DNA of 48,373 nucleotides from the NCBI GenBank assembly GCA_027493875.1, contig JAOSJX010000014.1, positions 1 to 48,373 of the forward strand, written 5' to 3'. Below the pieces are notes generated by a model that was given only the letters and a program-made list of their open reading frames with translations, had not been told where the DNA came from and did not search any database. The stretch is from Deltaproteobacteria bacterium (GTDB lineage Bacteria > Lernaellota > Lernaellaia > JACKCT01). Below, in pieces: positions 8,533-18,489 of the stretch (position 1 is the stretch's first letter; the number at the start of each line of letters is the position of its first letter). A program made the translations under genes and the position numbers.

Positions 8533-10100
8533 ATGAAGCGCGCGATCGTTGTCTCGATAATTCTCATGGCCGTGATGCCTGTGGCGGCCCGCGCGCAAAC
8601 TTTCTTTACCGTCGGGCAGGAAGAAGGCCGGTGGTGGTTTTTCGATCCGGACGGCGAACGCTTCTTTTCGATGGGAACGTGCGTGACGACGCCGTCCGCG
8701 TTCTACGCGCCGGACCTGGGTTACGCGCCCTACTACCAGAACATCATCAATCTCTACGGCACGGAGCAGGCGTGGTCGGACGTCGTCGTCCAGCGCCTCG
8801 CCGATTGGAATTTCAACACGCTCGGCGCGTGGAGCGACGTGAACCTTCTCGGCGACCGCGTGCCGTACACCGTGAACCTCAGCCTCTCCGGATCGAACTG
8901 GCAGTACGGCGACGTGCCCGATTATTGGGGCCAGGATTTTCTCGACCGCGTCGCCGACAAAATGACGAACGAAGCCGCCCCGCGCGCGAACGATCCGCTG
9001 CTGATCGGTTGGTTCCTCGACAACGAGCTGCGCTGGGGACCCGATATGCGCGGCGTGAAAGATATGTTCGCCGAGTACTTCGCCTTTCCCGAAGACGCCC
9101 CGGAAAAATCGCGATGGTGGATTGGCTGCGCGACCGCTACGGCGACGACGTGGCCGCGTTCAACCTCGTGTGGGACTTGGGCATCTTGAGCTTTGACGAA
9201 TTGCTCCCGATGACGAGCGTATCCGCCGTCTCGTTCGACGCGGATAAGAAAGCCGACCGCGCGGCGTTCGCCGGTTTCGTCGCGGAGCGCTTTTTCAAAA
9301 CGTGTCACGACGCGATCCGCGCGGCGGACCCGAACCATCTTATCCTCGGCGCGCGGTTCATCTCGTGGGTCGCGCCGCGCGAGGTCGTCCGCGCCATCGT
9401 TCCGTACACGGACGTGGTCAGCGTCAATCACTACATGGTCTTCCCGATTTACTTCGGCATGATGGATTGGCTGGCCGATACGCTCGGTTGGATGCACGTC
9501 CACGACATGCTGCAAGAATACTACGACGAAACGAACCTGCCCGTGCTCATCACGGAGTTTTCGATCCGCGCGCTCGACGCCGGCGTCCCGAGCACCTGGC
9601 CGCCGAACTGGTTTTTTCACACCGTCCAGACGCAAGCCGAGCGCGCCGACTTTTTCGAGAACTACGCGCGGCAGACGTTCCGGACCGGCTTCATCGTCGG
9701 CTACCACTGGTTTTCGTATATGGACGAACCGCCGGAAGGACGCTTCGACGGCGAGAACTCCAACTTCGGCCTTGTGGACAACAACGACAATCCCTGGACC
9801 GAACTCACCGAACGCATGACCGCCGTCAACGCCGACGCCTACGTCTGGCCCCTCGCCGACGATGACGACGACACCGCGGACGATGATACTTCCGATGACG
9901 ATACCGCGGGTGATGACGATACTTCTTCGGACGACGATTCGATATTCGACGACGATGGCGATGACGACGATTCCGTGACGGACGACGACTCCTCGTTCGA
10001 CGACGATGATGATGATTCCGAAGCGGACGACGACACGACACCCGGCGACAACCTCGCCGCCGCCTCCGGCGACGATGACGACGGCGGGTGCTGCGGGTAG
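8533..10100 (+). CDS. Secreted glycoside hydrolase (clan GH-A-like, agarase/beta-galactosidase type) with Asp-rich C-terminal tail
   Basis: Starts at ATG 8533 behind GGAG with a signal peptide (KRAIVVSIILMAVMPVAARA). A TIM-barrel glycosidase core follows. GWFLDNELRWG carries the Asn-Glu acid/base pair, and PVLITEFSIRA carries the likely nucleophile Glu, both in GH-A arrangement. RWWFFDPDGERFFSMG at the N-terminus resembles agarase-like enzymes. The substrate is unknown. One frameshift near 9100 (C4 before GGAAAAATC) splits the gene; restoring one C joins ...FPEDAP to GKIAMVDWL. After residue ~440 comes a tail of about 80 residues built of DDD, DDDT and DDDS units, ending GDDDDGGCCG. The tail uses mixed GAC/GAT codons. 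Confidence 0.75.
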
Positions 10101-10114
10101 CGATAGGGCCAAAA

Positions 10115-10912
10115 ATGTCGGGGAAAATTAGGCTGCGCGTTACCGCAGCGGCGGTGGTTGCAATCGTCTTGGCGTCTGCCTGTTCGCTCGACAAAGCACA
10201 CGAACAAGCTGAGCATTCACAGATGACCGAAAACAGGGATCAACAAAAATCGCCGATTAAAATGTCCCGCCGGGAGTGCGAAGATAAAACCTATGACGAA
10301 ATTGAGCGACTCATCTCCACGGAGAAAGACGATTACTGCGATGGGATAATCGATGATTGCTCACTGACGTACTACGACAAAGACGGACGAACCGCTTACG
10401 TGACTAGAGATCTAGGGTGCAATGGGGTTGTCGAACTTTGCTGGCTTCAACAATTCGACTCACGAGGTAATCTCATTTCTTTTCAGTCCTGCCCGGTCGG
10501 CGCCGCGGTCGACTACTATTTTCGGCTTTGTGCGGAAACGACGATCGACAACTCCGGTCGCCAAATTCAAACCGCTTTTGATTTCGACTGTGACGGAGCT
10601 GACGTCTGCTATCAAAGTGAAGTTGACTCTCAAAACCGCCCAATATTGGCGCTGATGGATGCCGGATGTAACGGCACGATAAACGCCTGTCAGCATTATA
10701 CATACGGAGTTGAAGACCGAATGCGTATGGATGAGCGATGCGACGGAACCGTTGAAATGTGTTCGAGCACGGAGCGGTTGTCCGAGCGCGAGACAATCCT
10801 AACGTTATACGATGGTGACTGCCCTTCGGAAGACGGCGTAATACCGCCACTGGAACCGTTTGCGCCGGGCTTCGGGCAGGAAGGCGTTTGGTGGACGGCC
10901 CCGTTATATTAG
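10115..10912 (+). CDS. Lipoprotein with repeated Cys-Asp-Gly motifs
   Basis: 265 residues from ATG 10115. An N-terminal hydrophobic segment ends in the lipobox LASAC. The mature part carries repeating units of roughly 28 residues built around C-D/N-G-x-x-D/N/E-x-C: CDGIIDDC, CNGVVELC, CDGADVC, CNGTINAC and CDGTVEMC, each followed by a Y/D...G/D turn. I infer Ca-binding or disulfide-stapled beta repeats. Base composition is visibly more AT-rich than the neighbours, which suggests recent acquisition or relaxed codon selection. The function is unknown. Confidence 0.68.
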   Translation: MSGKIRLRVTAAAVVAIVLASACSLDKAHEQAEHSQMTENRDQQKSPIKMSRRECEDKTYDEIERLISTEKDDYCDGIIDDCSLTYYDKDGRTAYVTRDLGCNGVVELCWLQQFDSRGNLISFQSCPVGAAVDYYFRLCAETTIDNSGRQIQTAFDFDCDGADVCYQSEVDSQNRPILALMDAGCNGTINACQHYTYGVEDRMRMDERCDGTVEMCSSTERLSERETILTLYDGDCPSEDGVIPPLEPFAPGFGQEGVWWTAPLY

Positions 10913-10996
10913 CCGGCACGTCATTTGACCGGATGTTCCCGTTTTCTCCTGGTGGTAAAATCCTGATGCGGCGACGACCGCCCGGTGGAGGCTCTC

Positions 10997-11746
10997 ATGA
11001 ATAATGTTTTCAAATGGACTGCTCTTTTTGCGCTCGCGGTTTCCTTCCTCGCGCTTCCGGTCGTGTCGTGCGGAGACGACGACGATGACGACGACAACGA
11101 CGACGATAGCGGCGGGAACGACGACGACGATGACCAGGGCGAAACGTTCAGCTCCTGCGACGAAACATCCACCGTACTCTCCGGCGTTGACGACGAAAGC
11201 GATCTGCTCGGGATATCCGCGGGCGACGTTCTGGACGAAGCCGGCGGCGGATTCACGGCCACGGCCGCGTACGCCGAGGACACGTCCATCCTGACGCAAT
11301 CACCTTTGGGCGGCGAGACCGAATTGACGGTGACGATCGCCTACGACGGCGGCGAGATCCGCGAGGTCGAATCGGTGCCCGTGGAAGGAGGCGCCGAAAT
11401 CGCGGCCGACTGCCGGCATCGGATTGAGATCGAGGTTTCCATCGGATTCGCCACGGACGACGGCGCGTTCGACGAAAACTGGAGCGGCGTGTTGTCCCAA
11501 TCGCTCGCGCCCGAAGGCGGATTCGACGCGCCTCTCCTCGCGGCGGCGTTCGATCCCTTCGCCGTCGAGGGAAGCTTTGAGATCGTCTCGATCGAGGGAC
11601 CGGAACCGGACGCCGTGACCGGCGCGCTCTATACGACCGCCGCCGATCCGGTCTCCGGGACGCTGAACGTTTACGTGGAGCAATCGAGCGGCGACGGGCC
11701 GGACGGAACCGTCAGCCAGGCTCAGCACACCGCCTTGTCCTGGTGA
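10997..11746 (+). CDS. Lipoprotein with an Asp-rich stalk directly after the lipobox
   Basis: 249 residues from ATG 10997 (GGTGGAGG lies 6-13 bases upstream, which favours this over GTG 10985). The signal peptide ends LALPVVSC. The mature protein begins [17 protein letters not shown] and so exposes a poly-Asp stalk next to the lipid anchor. The rest is a beta-rich domain without a recognised family (ETELTVTIAYDGGEIREVES, CRHRIEIEVSIGFAT). The same CGDDDDDD arrangement recurs in the lipoprotein at 23528-26149. Confidence 0.7.
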   Translation: MNNVFKWTALFALAVSFLALPVVSCGDDDDDDDNDDDSGGNDDDDDQGETFSSCDETSTVLSGVDDESDLLGISAGDVLDEAGGGFTATAAYAEDTSILTQSPLGGETELTVTIAYDGGEIREVESVPVEGGAEIAADCRHRIEIEVSIGFATDDGAFDENWSGVLSQSLAPEGGFDAPLLAAAFDPFAVEGSFEIVSIEGPEPDAVTGALYTTAADPVSGTLNVYVEQSSGDGPDGTVSQAQHTALSW

Positions 11747-11770
11747 GTCAACGAATCTAACGAACGCTTA

Positions 11771-12277
11771 TCAGCCGTTCGCCGCGAGCCGCTTTTTCGT
11801 GTAGGGGACGAGGCCGCCTTCGGCGAGGAGGTTGGCCATGAAATCGGGCAGCGGCGTGGCCGTGTAGGTCGCGCCGGTTTTGGGAATCGTCACCGTTCCC
11901 TTTTCGAGATCGACGTCGATGTCGTCGCCCTTCTCCACCGCGTCCACCGCCTCCGGGCAAACGATCACCGGCAAGCCGAGGTTGACCGCGTTCCGGTAAA
12001 AGATGCGCGCGAACGACGCGGCGACGACGCATCCCACGTCCGCTCCTTGAATCGCCATCGGCGCGTGCTCACGGCTCGATCCGCATCCGAAATTTTCCCC
12101 GCCGACGATCACATCACCGGGTTGGACCTTCTGCGCAAACTCCGGGTCCGCCGGTTCCAGGCAATGCGCGGCGAGTTCCTTCGGGTCGATCGTCGTCAGA
12201 TAGCGCGCGGGGATGATGACGTCGGTGTCGATGTCCCGCCCGAATTTCCAAACCTTGCCGGTGAAACGCGTTTTCAT
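11771..12277 (-). CDS. leuD: 3-isopropylmalate dehydratase small subunit
   Basis: 168 residues. It forms the swivelling domain that, together with LeuC, isomerises 2- to 3-isopropylmalate in leucine biosynthesis. [19 protein letters not shown], the [15 protein letters not shown] loop and [15 protein letters not shown] are family hallmarks. The length matches the short LeuD that pairs with the ~420-residue type of LeuC. Its ATG overlaps the leuC stop codon (ATGA), so the two subunits are translationally coupled. Confidence 0.95.
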   Translation of the reverse strand: MKTRFTGKVWKFGRDIDTDVIIPARYLTTIDPKELAAHCLEPADPEFAQKVQPGDVIVGGENFGCGSSREHAPMAIQGADVGCVVAASFARIFYRNAVNLGLPVIVCPEAVDAVEKGDDIDVDLEKGTVTIPKTGATYTATPLPDFMANLLAEGGLVPYTKKRLAANG

Positions 12278-13556
12278 GACGCCTCCCGAACCGCGGGGCC
12301 CAGGTCGCCCGGATCGGTGATGCGGCCGGTAATCGCCGTGGCCGCCGCGACGGCCGGGTTGGCGAGCCAGACCTTGGCTTCGACGTGGCCCATGCGTCCG
12401 ACGTAGTTGCGATTGGTCGTCGACAGACAGCGCTCATCCTTTCCGAGCACGCCCATATACCCGCCCAGGCACGCGCCGCATCCCGGCGTGCTCACAACGC
12501 ACCCCGCTTCCGCGAACGTTTGCAGCAGGCCGTCCTTATTGGCGCGCAGCCAAACTTCCTGGCTGCCCGGCACCACGATGGTGCGAACCGACACTTCGCG
12601 GCCCGCCATGAAACTCGCGGCCAGCGCGAGATCTTCGTAGCGGCCGTTCGTGCAGGAACCGATGTAAACCTGATCGACTTCCTGTCCGGCCACATGGCTG
12701 ATCGGTTTCGTGTTGGACGGCAGGCTCGGGCACGCGACCTGCGGTTCCATGCCGGTCACGTCCACCTCGATCGTGCGCGCGTACGCCGCATCGTCGTCCG
12801 CGACGAGCGGCTCGAAATCGCGCGTCGCCCGCTCACGACAATACGCGATCATTTTCTCGTCGGGATTCATGAGACCGGCTTTGCCGCCCGCTTCGATGGC
12901 CATGTTGGAAATGGTCAGGCGGCCTTCGATGGACATGGCGTCGATCGTCTCCCCTTCCCATTGCAGCGCCTGATAGAGCGCGCCGTCGTCGCCGATGCGC
13001 ATGATGACGTTGAGCACGAGATCCTTGGCGCCGACGAATTCGCCGAACGATCCCTTCACGATCACGCGCAGCGTTTCCGGCACGCGCAGCCACACGTCGC
13101 CGGTCGCCATCGTGCAGCCTACGTCGGTGGAGCCGAAGCCGGACGCGAACGCGCCGAGCGCGCCGTAGGTGCAGGTGTGCGAGTCGCCGCCGACGATGAG
13201 GTCGCCCGGCAGCGCGATGCCTTTCTCCGGGAGCACGACGTGCTCGACGCCGCCCTTGCCGATTTCGAAGTTAGTATTTGAGGTCCTGCTCCTTGGCGAA
13301 GCGGCGCATCGTTTTGGCGAGCTCCGCCGCGGCGATGTCCTTGTTCGGCGTGAAATGGCTGGAGACGAGCACCACGCGTTCGCGGTCGAAAACCCGCGCC
13401 GCTCCGAGACCCGCCTCGAAGACGCGGGATGGCCGCGGGCGCCGTCACGTCGTTGGCCATGACGATGTCGACTTTCGCCATGACAAAGTCGCCGGGCCGG
13501 ACCCTGTCCCGGTCCGCGTGGCGGGCGATGATTTTTTCCGCGAGCGTCATTCCCAT
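12274..13556 (-). CDS. leuC: 3-isopropylmalate dehydratase large subunit, two frameshifts
   Basis: Aconitase-family [4Fe-4S] enzyme of leucine synthesis. The reconstructed length is about 427 residues, the shorter LeuC type. It starts at ATG 13556 (GAGAGGA upstream) with MGMTLAEKIIARHADRDRV. GGDSHTCTYGALGAF, YIGSCTNGRYEDL and TPGCGACLGGY provide substrate- and cluster-binding residues including the three cluster Cys. The frame breaks near 13435 (C run in ...APAAI, then RVFEAG) and near 13272 (one extra T before NFEIGKGGVEHVV). Both are repaired by removing one base, and a core pathway gene would rarely be truly broken, so I favour sequencing error. Confidence 0.92.
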
Positions 13557-13676
13557 GCGTTCGGTTCCTCTCAAGTCGTTGCCGCCCTATTAAAATGGAA
13601 AAACGCCGCCGCGGCCATGACCTCGGCCACGTTTCCGCAAGCGACGATCCCCTGGCAGGATAAAAAAAGCGCGAAA

Positions 13677-13749
13677 TGCCGGCACAGGAGTCGAACCCCG
13701 GACACCGCGGTTATGAGCCGCGTGCTCTAACCACCTGAGCTATGCCGGC
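13677..13749 (-). tRNA. tRNA with CAU anticodon (Met or lysidine-type Ile)
   Basis: Minus-strand cloverleaf: acceptor GCCGGCA/TGCCGGC, TAGCTCAGGTGGTTAGAGC D arm, anticodon loop CTCATAA and T arm GGGGTTCGACTCC. The CCA is not encoded. Elongator Met and TilS-modified Ile2 share this anticodon. The D-arm pattern resembles elongator tRNA-Met, but I cannot separate the two from sequence alone. Confidence 0.93.
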
Positions 13750-13865
13750 GAATTGGCCCCTTCGCCCCCGCAAAGGGTGCGGAAATATCAGCAAAGACGC
13801 GGGTTTTGTCAAGAATCGTATCGGATGCCGGCGCGAGGATTCACGAAACAATTCGAAAATCGAGA

Positions 13866-13894
13866 TTGACTAGTCCGTCCGTATCGTTTAATTT
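13866..13894 (+). promoter_or_regulatory. Promoter/operator candidate of the TetR-SDR operon
   Basis: A TTGACT -35-like hexamer at 13866 is followed by AT-rich TTTAATTT around 13887-13894, about 15-17 bases on, in an otherwise GC-rich region. The 8-bp palindrome GACTAGTC (13868-13875) overlaps the -35, a natural position for TetR autorepression. Inference only. Confidence 0.4.
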
Positions 13895-13913
13895 ACTGAA
13901 CGGAGGTCAAGGC

Positions 13914-14550
13914 ATGGCCACGGAGCTGCGTCGGCAAAGTGACGACAAACGCAAGGAACGCACGCGCGAAGCCTTGCTCGCCGCGGCGCTCCGCGTTTTC
14001 TCGCGGAAAGGATTCCACGCGACGCTGATCGCGGACATCGTCGGCGAAGCGGGATTCGGCCAGGGCACGTTCTACCGCTTCTTCGCCTCAAAGCGCGAGA
14101 TCTTCGAAACGCTCATGGACGATTACTTCGCGTCGCTCGTCGCCAAGTTCGACGCGATGACCGCGCACCTGCCCACCAATCTCGCGGAATACAAAGAAGC
14201 GTCGCTCGTCGCCATCAAGCGTCTTGCGCAGGCGGCGGAGGCCAACCCGCGCGCGACCGTTCTTTTTCCTTGCGCGAAGCGCCCGCCATCGACCGCGACA
14301 TGGCGGACCGGCTGGAAGGCTTCTTCGACCGCTTCGTGCAACTCGCGCAGTTTTATCTGGAACACGCCATCGCCGGCGGCTTTGCGCGGCCTTGCGATGC
14401 GCGCGTCGTCGCGCAGTCGATCGTCGGGATGGGACTGCGCCACGCGAACCTGTGGGCGAACGGCGCGTACGACGGGGAATCGCTCGAAACGCTCGTGGAC
14501 AACATCGTCGATTTCGCGTTCCGCGGATTCGGCGCCGGGGGACATCATGA
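13914..14550 (+). CDS. TetR/AcrR-family transcriptional regulator, two frameshifts
   Basis: Starts at ATG 13914 behind GGAGG. Residues of about 12-60 form the TetR helix-turn-helix (TREALLAAALRVFSRKGFHA, then GFGQGTFYRFFASKREIFE). The C-terminal ligand/dimer domain includes RDMADRLEGFFDRFVQL and SIVGMGLRHANLWANG. The frame breaks near 14265 (T5, one T short). The likely stop is a TGA at 14548-14550 that overlaps the ATG of the next gene and is reached if G5 near 14540 is read as G6. It probably represses itself and the downstream dehydrogenase. Confidence 0.85.
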
Positions 14551-15400
14551 AAAGCGGCAACACCAAAAAACGCGCGCTCGTGACGGGCGCGGCGTCCGGC
14601 ATCGGTTATTACACCGCGAAGGGAATTCGGCGCGTCGGGTTACACCGTGGTGATGACCGACGTGAACGCGGAAACGCTGCGCGCGGCGGCGGCGCGGTTG
14701 CGCGAACTGGGCATGACGGTCCACGAGCGCGCGATGGACGTCTCGGACCGCGCGGCGGTCGAGGATCTCGCGCAATGGGTCCGCGCGGAACTCGGCGGAC
14801 TCGACGTGCTCGTCAACAACGCGGGCGTCGGCTACGCCGGCGAGCTGGCGACCACGACGGAAGCGCAGTGGGAGCGGCTCCTCAACGTCAACTTCTGGGG
14901 GCCGGTTTACCACCTCCGCGCCTTTCTCCCGGCGATGATCGATCGCGGCGCCGGGCGCATCGTCAACGTCTCCTCCGGGCAGGCCTTTTTTCCGCTTGCC
15001 CACCTGGGGCGCCTACGCGGCGATCAAGCTCGCCATCGGCGCGGTCTCCGAGATCCTGCACTACGAGGTGCGCAAACACGGCGTGCGCGTCACGACGGTC
15101 TATCCGTTCATGGTCAACACCGGCTTCTACGACGACGTGAAGGCGGACACCTTCGGGCAGAAATGGTCGATGCGGCTTTTGCCGTACTACTCGATGACGC
15201 CGGAGAAGGTGGGACGCATGGTGTTCCGCGCGGCGGAACGCGGGAAGCGCGTGGAGATGGTGCACCCGTTCAACTACGTCGGTTTCTACGCGCGTTTCGT
15301 GCCCTTCCTGCCCGGACTCATCAGCCGCGTCACCGACTGGCTGCTCTCGAAGGGCGACGCCGACGTGCGCGAAGAACTCAAAGCGGCGGGCGCGGCGTAG
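14547..15400 (+). CDS. Short-chain dehydrogenase/reductase, two frameshifts
   Basis: NAD(P)-dependent oxidoreductase of about 284 residues from ATG 14547, overlapping the TetR stop. The dinucleotide motif TGAASGIG, NNAGVGYAG, catalytic Ser in IVNVSSGQ and the YAAIK (YxxxK) pair are present. The C-terminal third (PFMVNTGFYDDV, FRAAERGKRVEMVHP) resembles SDRs tied to lipid metabolism. Frame breaks occur near 14632 (GGG should be GG, giving AKEFGASGYTVV) and near 15003 (CCC should be CC, giving LATWGAYAAIK). The substrate is unknown; the TetR coupling and the downstream gene suggest fatty-acid or sterol-like chemistry. Confidence 0.87.
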
Positions 15401-15494
15401 AACGTTGGGAACTTGGAAATTTGAACCGTGAACTTAGAACGCGAAACCAGGAGTCCGGTCCTTATTCTGGGTTCCGGGTTCTCGGTTCTTCTCT

Positions 15495-15514
15495 GCGTTC
15501 TCCGCGTGAGAAAA
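15495..15514 (+). repeat. 20-bp dispersed repeat, copy 1
   Basis: GCGTTCTCCGCGTGAGAAAA is repeated exactly at 16171-16190. Both copies sit in intergenic DNA next to other CTGCGT/TCTGCG-type words. Confidence 0.7.
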
Positions 15515-15524
15515 GGAGACGATC

Positions 15525-16022
15525 ATGTTTCGTGAAATTCTGGACAAGGTGCGAAGCGGCGCCGTCGGCTTTTCCATCGACGAGGTGATGACCGGCACGC
15601 ATGAGTTCGAACCCGGCGCCGGGCCCGAGGGCGTTCTCCCGATGGAGTTTCGCGTTACGTGGGGAACGGAGCGGCTGGGGTCGTGGCTGAATCCGCGCGA
15701 CGAAAACTTTATGCGTTCGCCGTTGCGCGGCACGGTGACGATCGAGGGCCTTTGCCGCGACGCATCCTGCGAAGGCACGCTCGAACTGGCCTACTTCACG
15801 CGCCGGCGCATCCGCTACGCATTCACGTTCAAAGCGAAGGATACGCTCTACCGCTACGTCGGCGAGAAGGTGAACATCCGCCCGTGGAACCTGCCCACCT
15901 CGCACACCACGTGCTACGGCCGGCTCACGGAAGAAACCACCGGCAAACTCGTCTCCACCTCCGTCACGCACTTCCGCCTGCGTTCGGCGCCGGCGTTTCT
16001 CGCGAGCCTGCGGTTGGCGTAG
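15525..16022 (+). CDS. Conserved-looking hypothetical protein of 165 residues
   Basis: Starts at ATG 15525 with GGAG upstream and lies 124 bases after the SDR. It is soluble and beta-rich, with the notable stretch GEKVNIRPWNLPTSHTTCYG and a closing THFRLRSAPAFLASLRLA. I do not recognise a named domain. Its position after the TetR/SDR pair suggests a shared, possibly lipid-related pathway. A 20-bp intergenic repeat (15495-15514) sits in its leader. Confidence 0.6.
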   Translation: MFREILDKVRSGAVGFSIDEVMTGTHEFEPGAGPEGVLPMEFRVTWGTERLGSWLNPRDENFMRSPLRGTVTIEGLCRDASCEGTLELAYFTRRRIRYAFTFKAKDTLYRYVGEKVNIRPWNLPTSHTTCYGRLTEETTGKLVSTSVTHFRLRSAPAFLASLRLA

Positions 16023-16027
16023 GAAGG

Positions 16028-16083
16028 TTACAGGTCACAGGCCGCAGGCCACAGGCTACAGGTTACAGGTCACAGGTTACAGG
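16028..16083 (+). repeat. Eight tandem heptamers (NNACAGG)
   Basis: Eight consecutive 7-bp units: TTACAGG, TCACAGG, CCGCAGG, CCACAGG, CTACAGG, TTACAGG, TCACAGG, TTACAGG. They start 6 bases after the stop of the 15525 gene. Variation at the first three bases with a fixed AGG core suggests an old, drifting VNTR. The rest of the gap 16084-16417 holds the second 20-bp repeat, two palindromic GAGC...GCTCGGCG words and no convincing gene apart from the ambiguous start region of the acyltransferase. Confidence 0.85.
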
Positions 16084-16170
16084 CATATCGGGCATCCGCG
16101 GATTGCCATTGACGGGCCGAGCCGGCGCTCGGCGCTCTCAGGTCGGAGCGCACTACCTTCGGCGATCTCC

Positions 16171-16190
16171 GCGTTCTCCGCGTGAGAAAA
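16171..16190 (+). repeat. 20-bp dispersed repeat, copy 2
   Basis: Exact copy of 15495-15514. It is followed by the repeat-like phrase CTGTGAAATCTGCGTCATCT, a common style of intergenic filler in large environmental genomes. Confidence 0.7.
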
Positions 16191-16417
16191 TTACTCTGTG
16201 AAATCTGCGTCATCTGCGGATCGCTCTTTAGGGGCCGGGCTGGGGCTCGGCGCTCCCATGACGTTGCGCTCGCCGGGGTTCTGCTCTAGCATCCGCGCCG
16301 GTTTCTTCCTTTGTCGGCGCGGCGGCGTGTATTAGAAAACTCCTCGACAATCCGAACGATCTTACCTCGGCGCACGGCCGGTCGGCGCCGTGGAGCGCGG
16401 ATCAAATTCGCGCTTAC

Positions 16418-17359
16418 GTGGCGGACGGCAACCGCGCTGTCGCGGTCAAAGGCGCCTATACCAGCCGCTTTTTGTCGGTCTGATCGGCCGTCTCGTCCGC
16501 GCGATGTCGTGGGAGCAGAGCCACGCCTTCGGCCGTTGGATCGGGCTGCTCCTTTACCGGCTTCGCACGCGGCGCGGCGTGGCGATGGTCAACCTCGACA
16601 TCGCCTTCGGCGACACGAAAACGGGGGCGGAAAAAAACGAGATCTACAAAGAATCGCTCATCAATATGGGGGCGCCAGGTGCTCAATTATGTGCGCGTCC
16701 CGCTCATGGACGAGCGGTTCTGGGCGGAACGCTTCCAATTGATCGGCGAAGACCGCCTCCGCGCCGCGTACGCGCGCGGCAAGGGCGTTATTTTTCTCGG
16801 CGCGCACTTCGGCGCGTGGGATTTTTCCGCCGGCCGCGTCGGCACGTCGGGCTACCCGGTCCGCATCGTCGCCAAGCGGCTTTCCAATGCGGTGATGGAC
16901 AAGCTCATCGTCGATGCGCGCGCGGGTATGAACTTCGGCACCATCGCGCACCGCGATTCCATGGACCGCATTCTCGAAAGCCTAGCGCGCGGCGAAGCGG
17001 TGGGTATGACCATCGATCAAAACATGAAACGCGGGCAAGGCGTGTTCGTGGAATGGCTCGGCCACCTGGCCTCGACGGTGCGTTCGGTGGCGTGGGTCGC
17101 GCGGGAGACCGGCGCGCCGGTGCTGGCGTCATGGGCTTACCCGACGGGCCCGGGAACCTTCGCCGCCGAGATTCTCGAAGAGGTCTCCTGGGAGACGCAC
17201 CCCGACCCGGAAGACGAATTGGTGCTCAACACGCGCCGCCTGCTCATGCCCTTCGAACGCGCCATCCGCGAACACCCGCACCTCTACCACTGGATTCACC
17301 GCCGCTACAAACGCCAGCCGGACGGCGTCGCCAATCCCTACGCCATCGCGGGAGTGTAA
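16418..17359 (+). CDS. Lipid A biosynthesis acyltransferase-like protein (LpxL/HtrB family), two frameshifts
   Basis: Inner-membrane-associated acyltransferase that transfers a fatty acyl group to a lipid A precursor or similar lipid. About 313 residues if the in-frame GTG 16418 is the start. An N-terminal hydrophobic region (VGLIGRLVRAM, then FGRWIGLLLYRLRTRRG) is followed by MVNLDIAFGD. The catalytic H-x4-D is in FLGAHFGAWDF. GMTIDQNMKRGQGVFVEWLG and HPHLYHWIHRRYKR complete the family pattern. Frame breaks occur near 16470 (T5, one short) and near 16672 (G5, one extra, then RQVLNYV). The start is uncertain because no clear ribosome-binding site is visible and the open frame continues upstream to about 16300. 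Confidence 0.8.
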
Positions 17360-17429
17360 ATCTTTCGGCGGGAGGCGAGGCGCCCGTATCGCTCACCGGG
17401 TTTCACCGCGAGGCGGCGGGAAACGCGGG

Positions 17430-18489
17430 CTAACGTTGCGCGCCGCGCAGCACGGCCGAAGCCCGATCCTGCCGCGCTTGTTCCGCCGTGTCCGCGGGGG
17501 TGCGGTTTTCCTCGTTACGGACGTGCGGATCGGCGCCGGCTTTCAAAAGCAATTCGATGACGCCGGTGAAACCGCGAAACGCGGCTTTGTGCAGCGGCGT
17601 GTTGCCCCAGCGGTCGCGCGCATTGACGTCGGCGCCGCGGGCGACGAGGCGCGCCGCGACGGCCGGCCGGCCGATCAGCGCCGCGACATGCAACGCGGTG
17701 TTGCCGAATCGGTCCCGCGCGGTGACGTCGACGTCGAGAGAGGAAAGGTACTCCGCGACGGCTTCGTGAAACATGGCCCCTTCATGATGCAACGGCGTTT
17801 TGCCTTCGGCGTCGGGCGCGTTGATGTCGGCTCCGCCCTCCACGAGTTCGCGCACGCGGTCCACGTCGCCGGCGGCCGCGGCATCGTGGAGCGACAGCGG
17901 CGCGTCGCCGGCGCCGGCGGATTCCAGCACCCGGGCGGCGGCCGCGCGGCCGAAACGACGTGCGAGATAAAGAGCGGTCCGCCCTTCTCCGTCGCGCGCG
18001 TCGACCTCCGCGCCGGCGTCCAGCAGAATCCACGCCATGTCGACCCGGCCCATCATCGACGCCAGATGCAGCGGCGTCCGCCCGGCGTTGTCACGCGCGT
18101 CGGCCGGCGCGCCGGAGGCCAAAAGCGTTGCCGCGGCGTCCGCGCGGCCGTGCGACGCGGCGCGATGCAGCGGGGTCGCGCCGAAACGGTCGCGCGCGCC
18201 GACGCGGCTCCCCGCGCCGATCAAGGCGGCCAGCGTCGCGGCGTCGCTCGACCCGGCGGCGATGTGAAGCGCGGTGCGTCCGTTGGCGTCGGATCGGGCC
18301 GCGTCGGCGCCGCGCGCGAGAAGGCTCGCCACAAAGTTCATATCGCCCGTTTCGATCGCCGCGTGCAACAGCGGTTTGCCGTCCTCCCGGACCGACTGCG
18401 CATCCGCTCCCGCGTCAATCAACTCGGTCAGCCGTTCGATATCGCGAGCGGCCACCGCGTCAAAAAGATCGTCCGTATGTTGGCTCACG
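17430..18489 (-). CDS. Ankyrin-repeat protein
   Basis: About 352 residues. I start at GTG 18489, which has GGGAGAAG 8 bases upstream; a longer open frame reaches 18593. It is made almost wholly of about ten ankyrin repeats with consensus DxxGxTPLHxAAxxG and LLxxGADxxARD, for example RFGATPLHRAASHGR and RWGNTPLHKAAFRGF. No signal peptide or membrane helix is visible, so a cytoplasmic protein-protein scaffold is likely. One central repeat (around SAGAGDAPLSLHDAAAAGD) is longer and may divide two repeat blocks. Confidence 0.85.

Noticed and set aside
9840..10216. Minus-strand Ser-rich frame opposite the poly-Asp tail
   Set aside because: Shadow of GAC/GAT codons (TCG/TCA on the other strand) with no signal or domain.
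16028..16083. Possible CRISPR array
   Set aside because: The unit is only 7 bp, with no spacers of 25-40 bp; it is a tandem heptamer.
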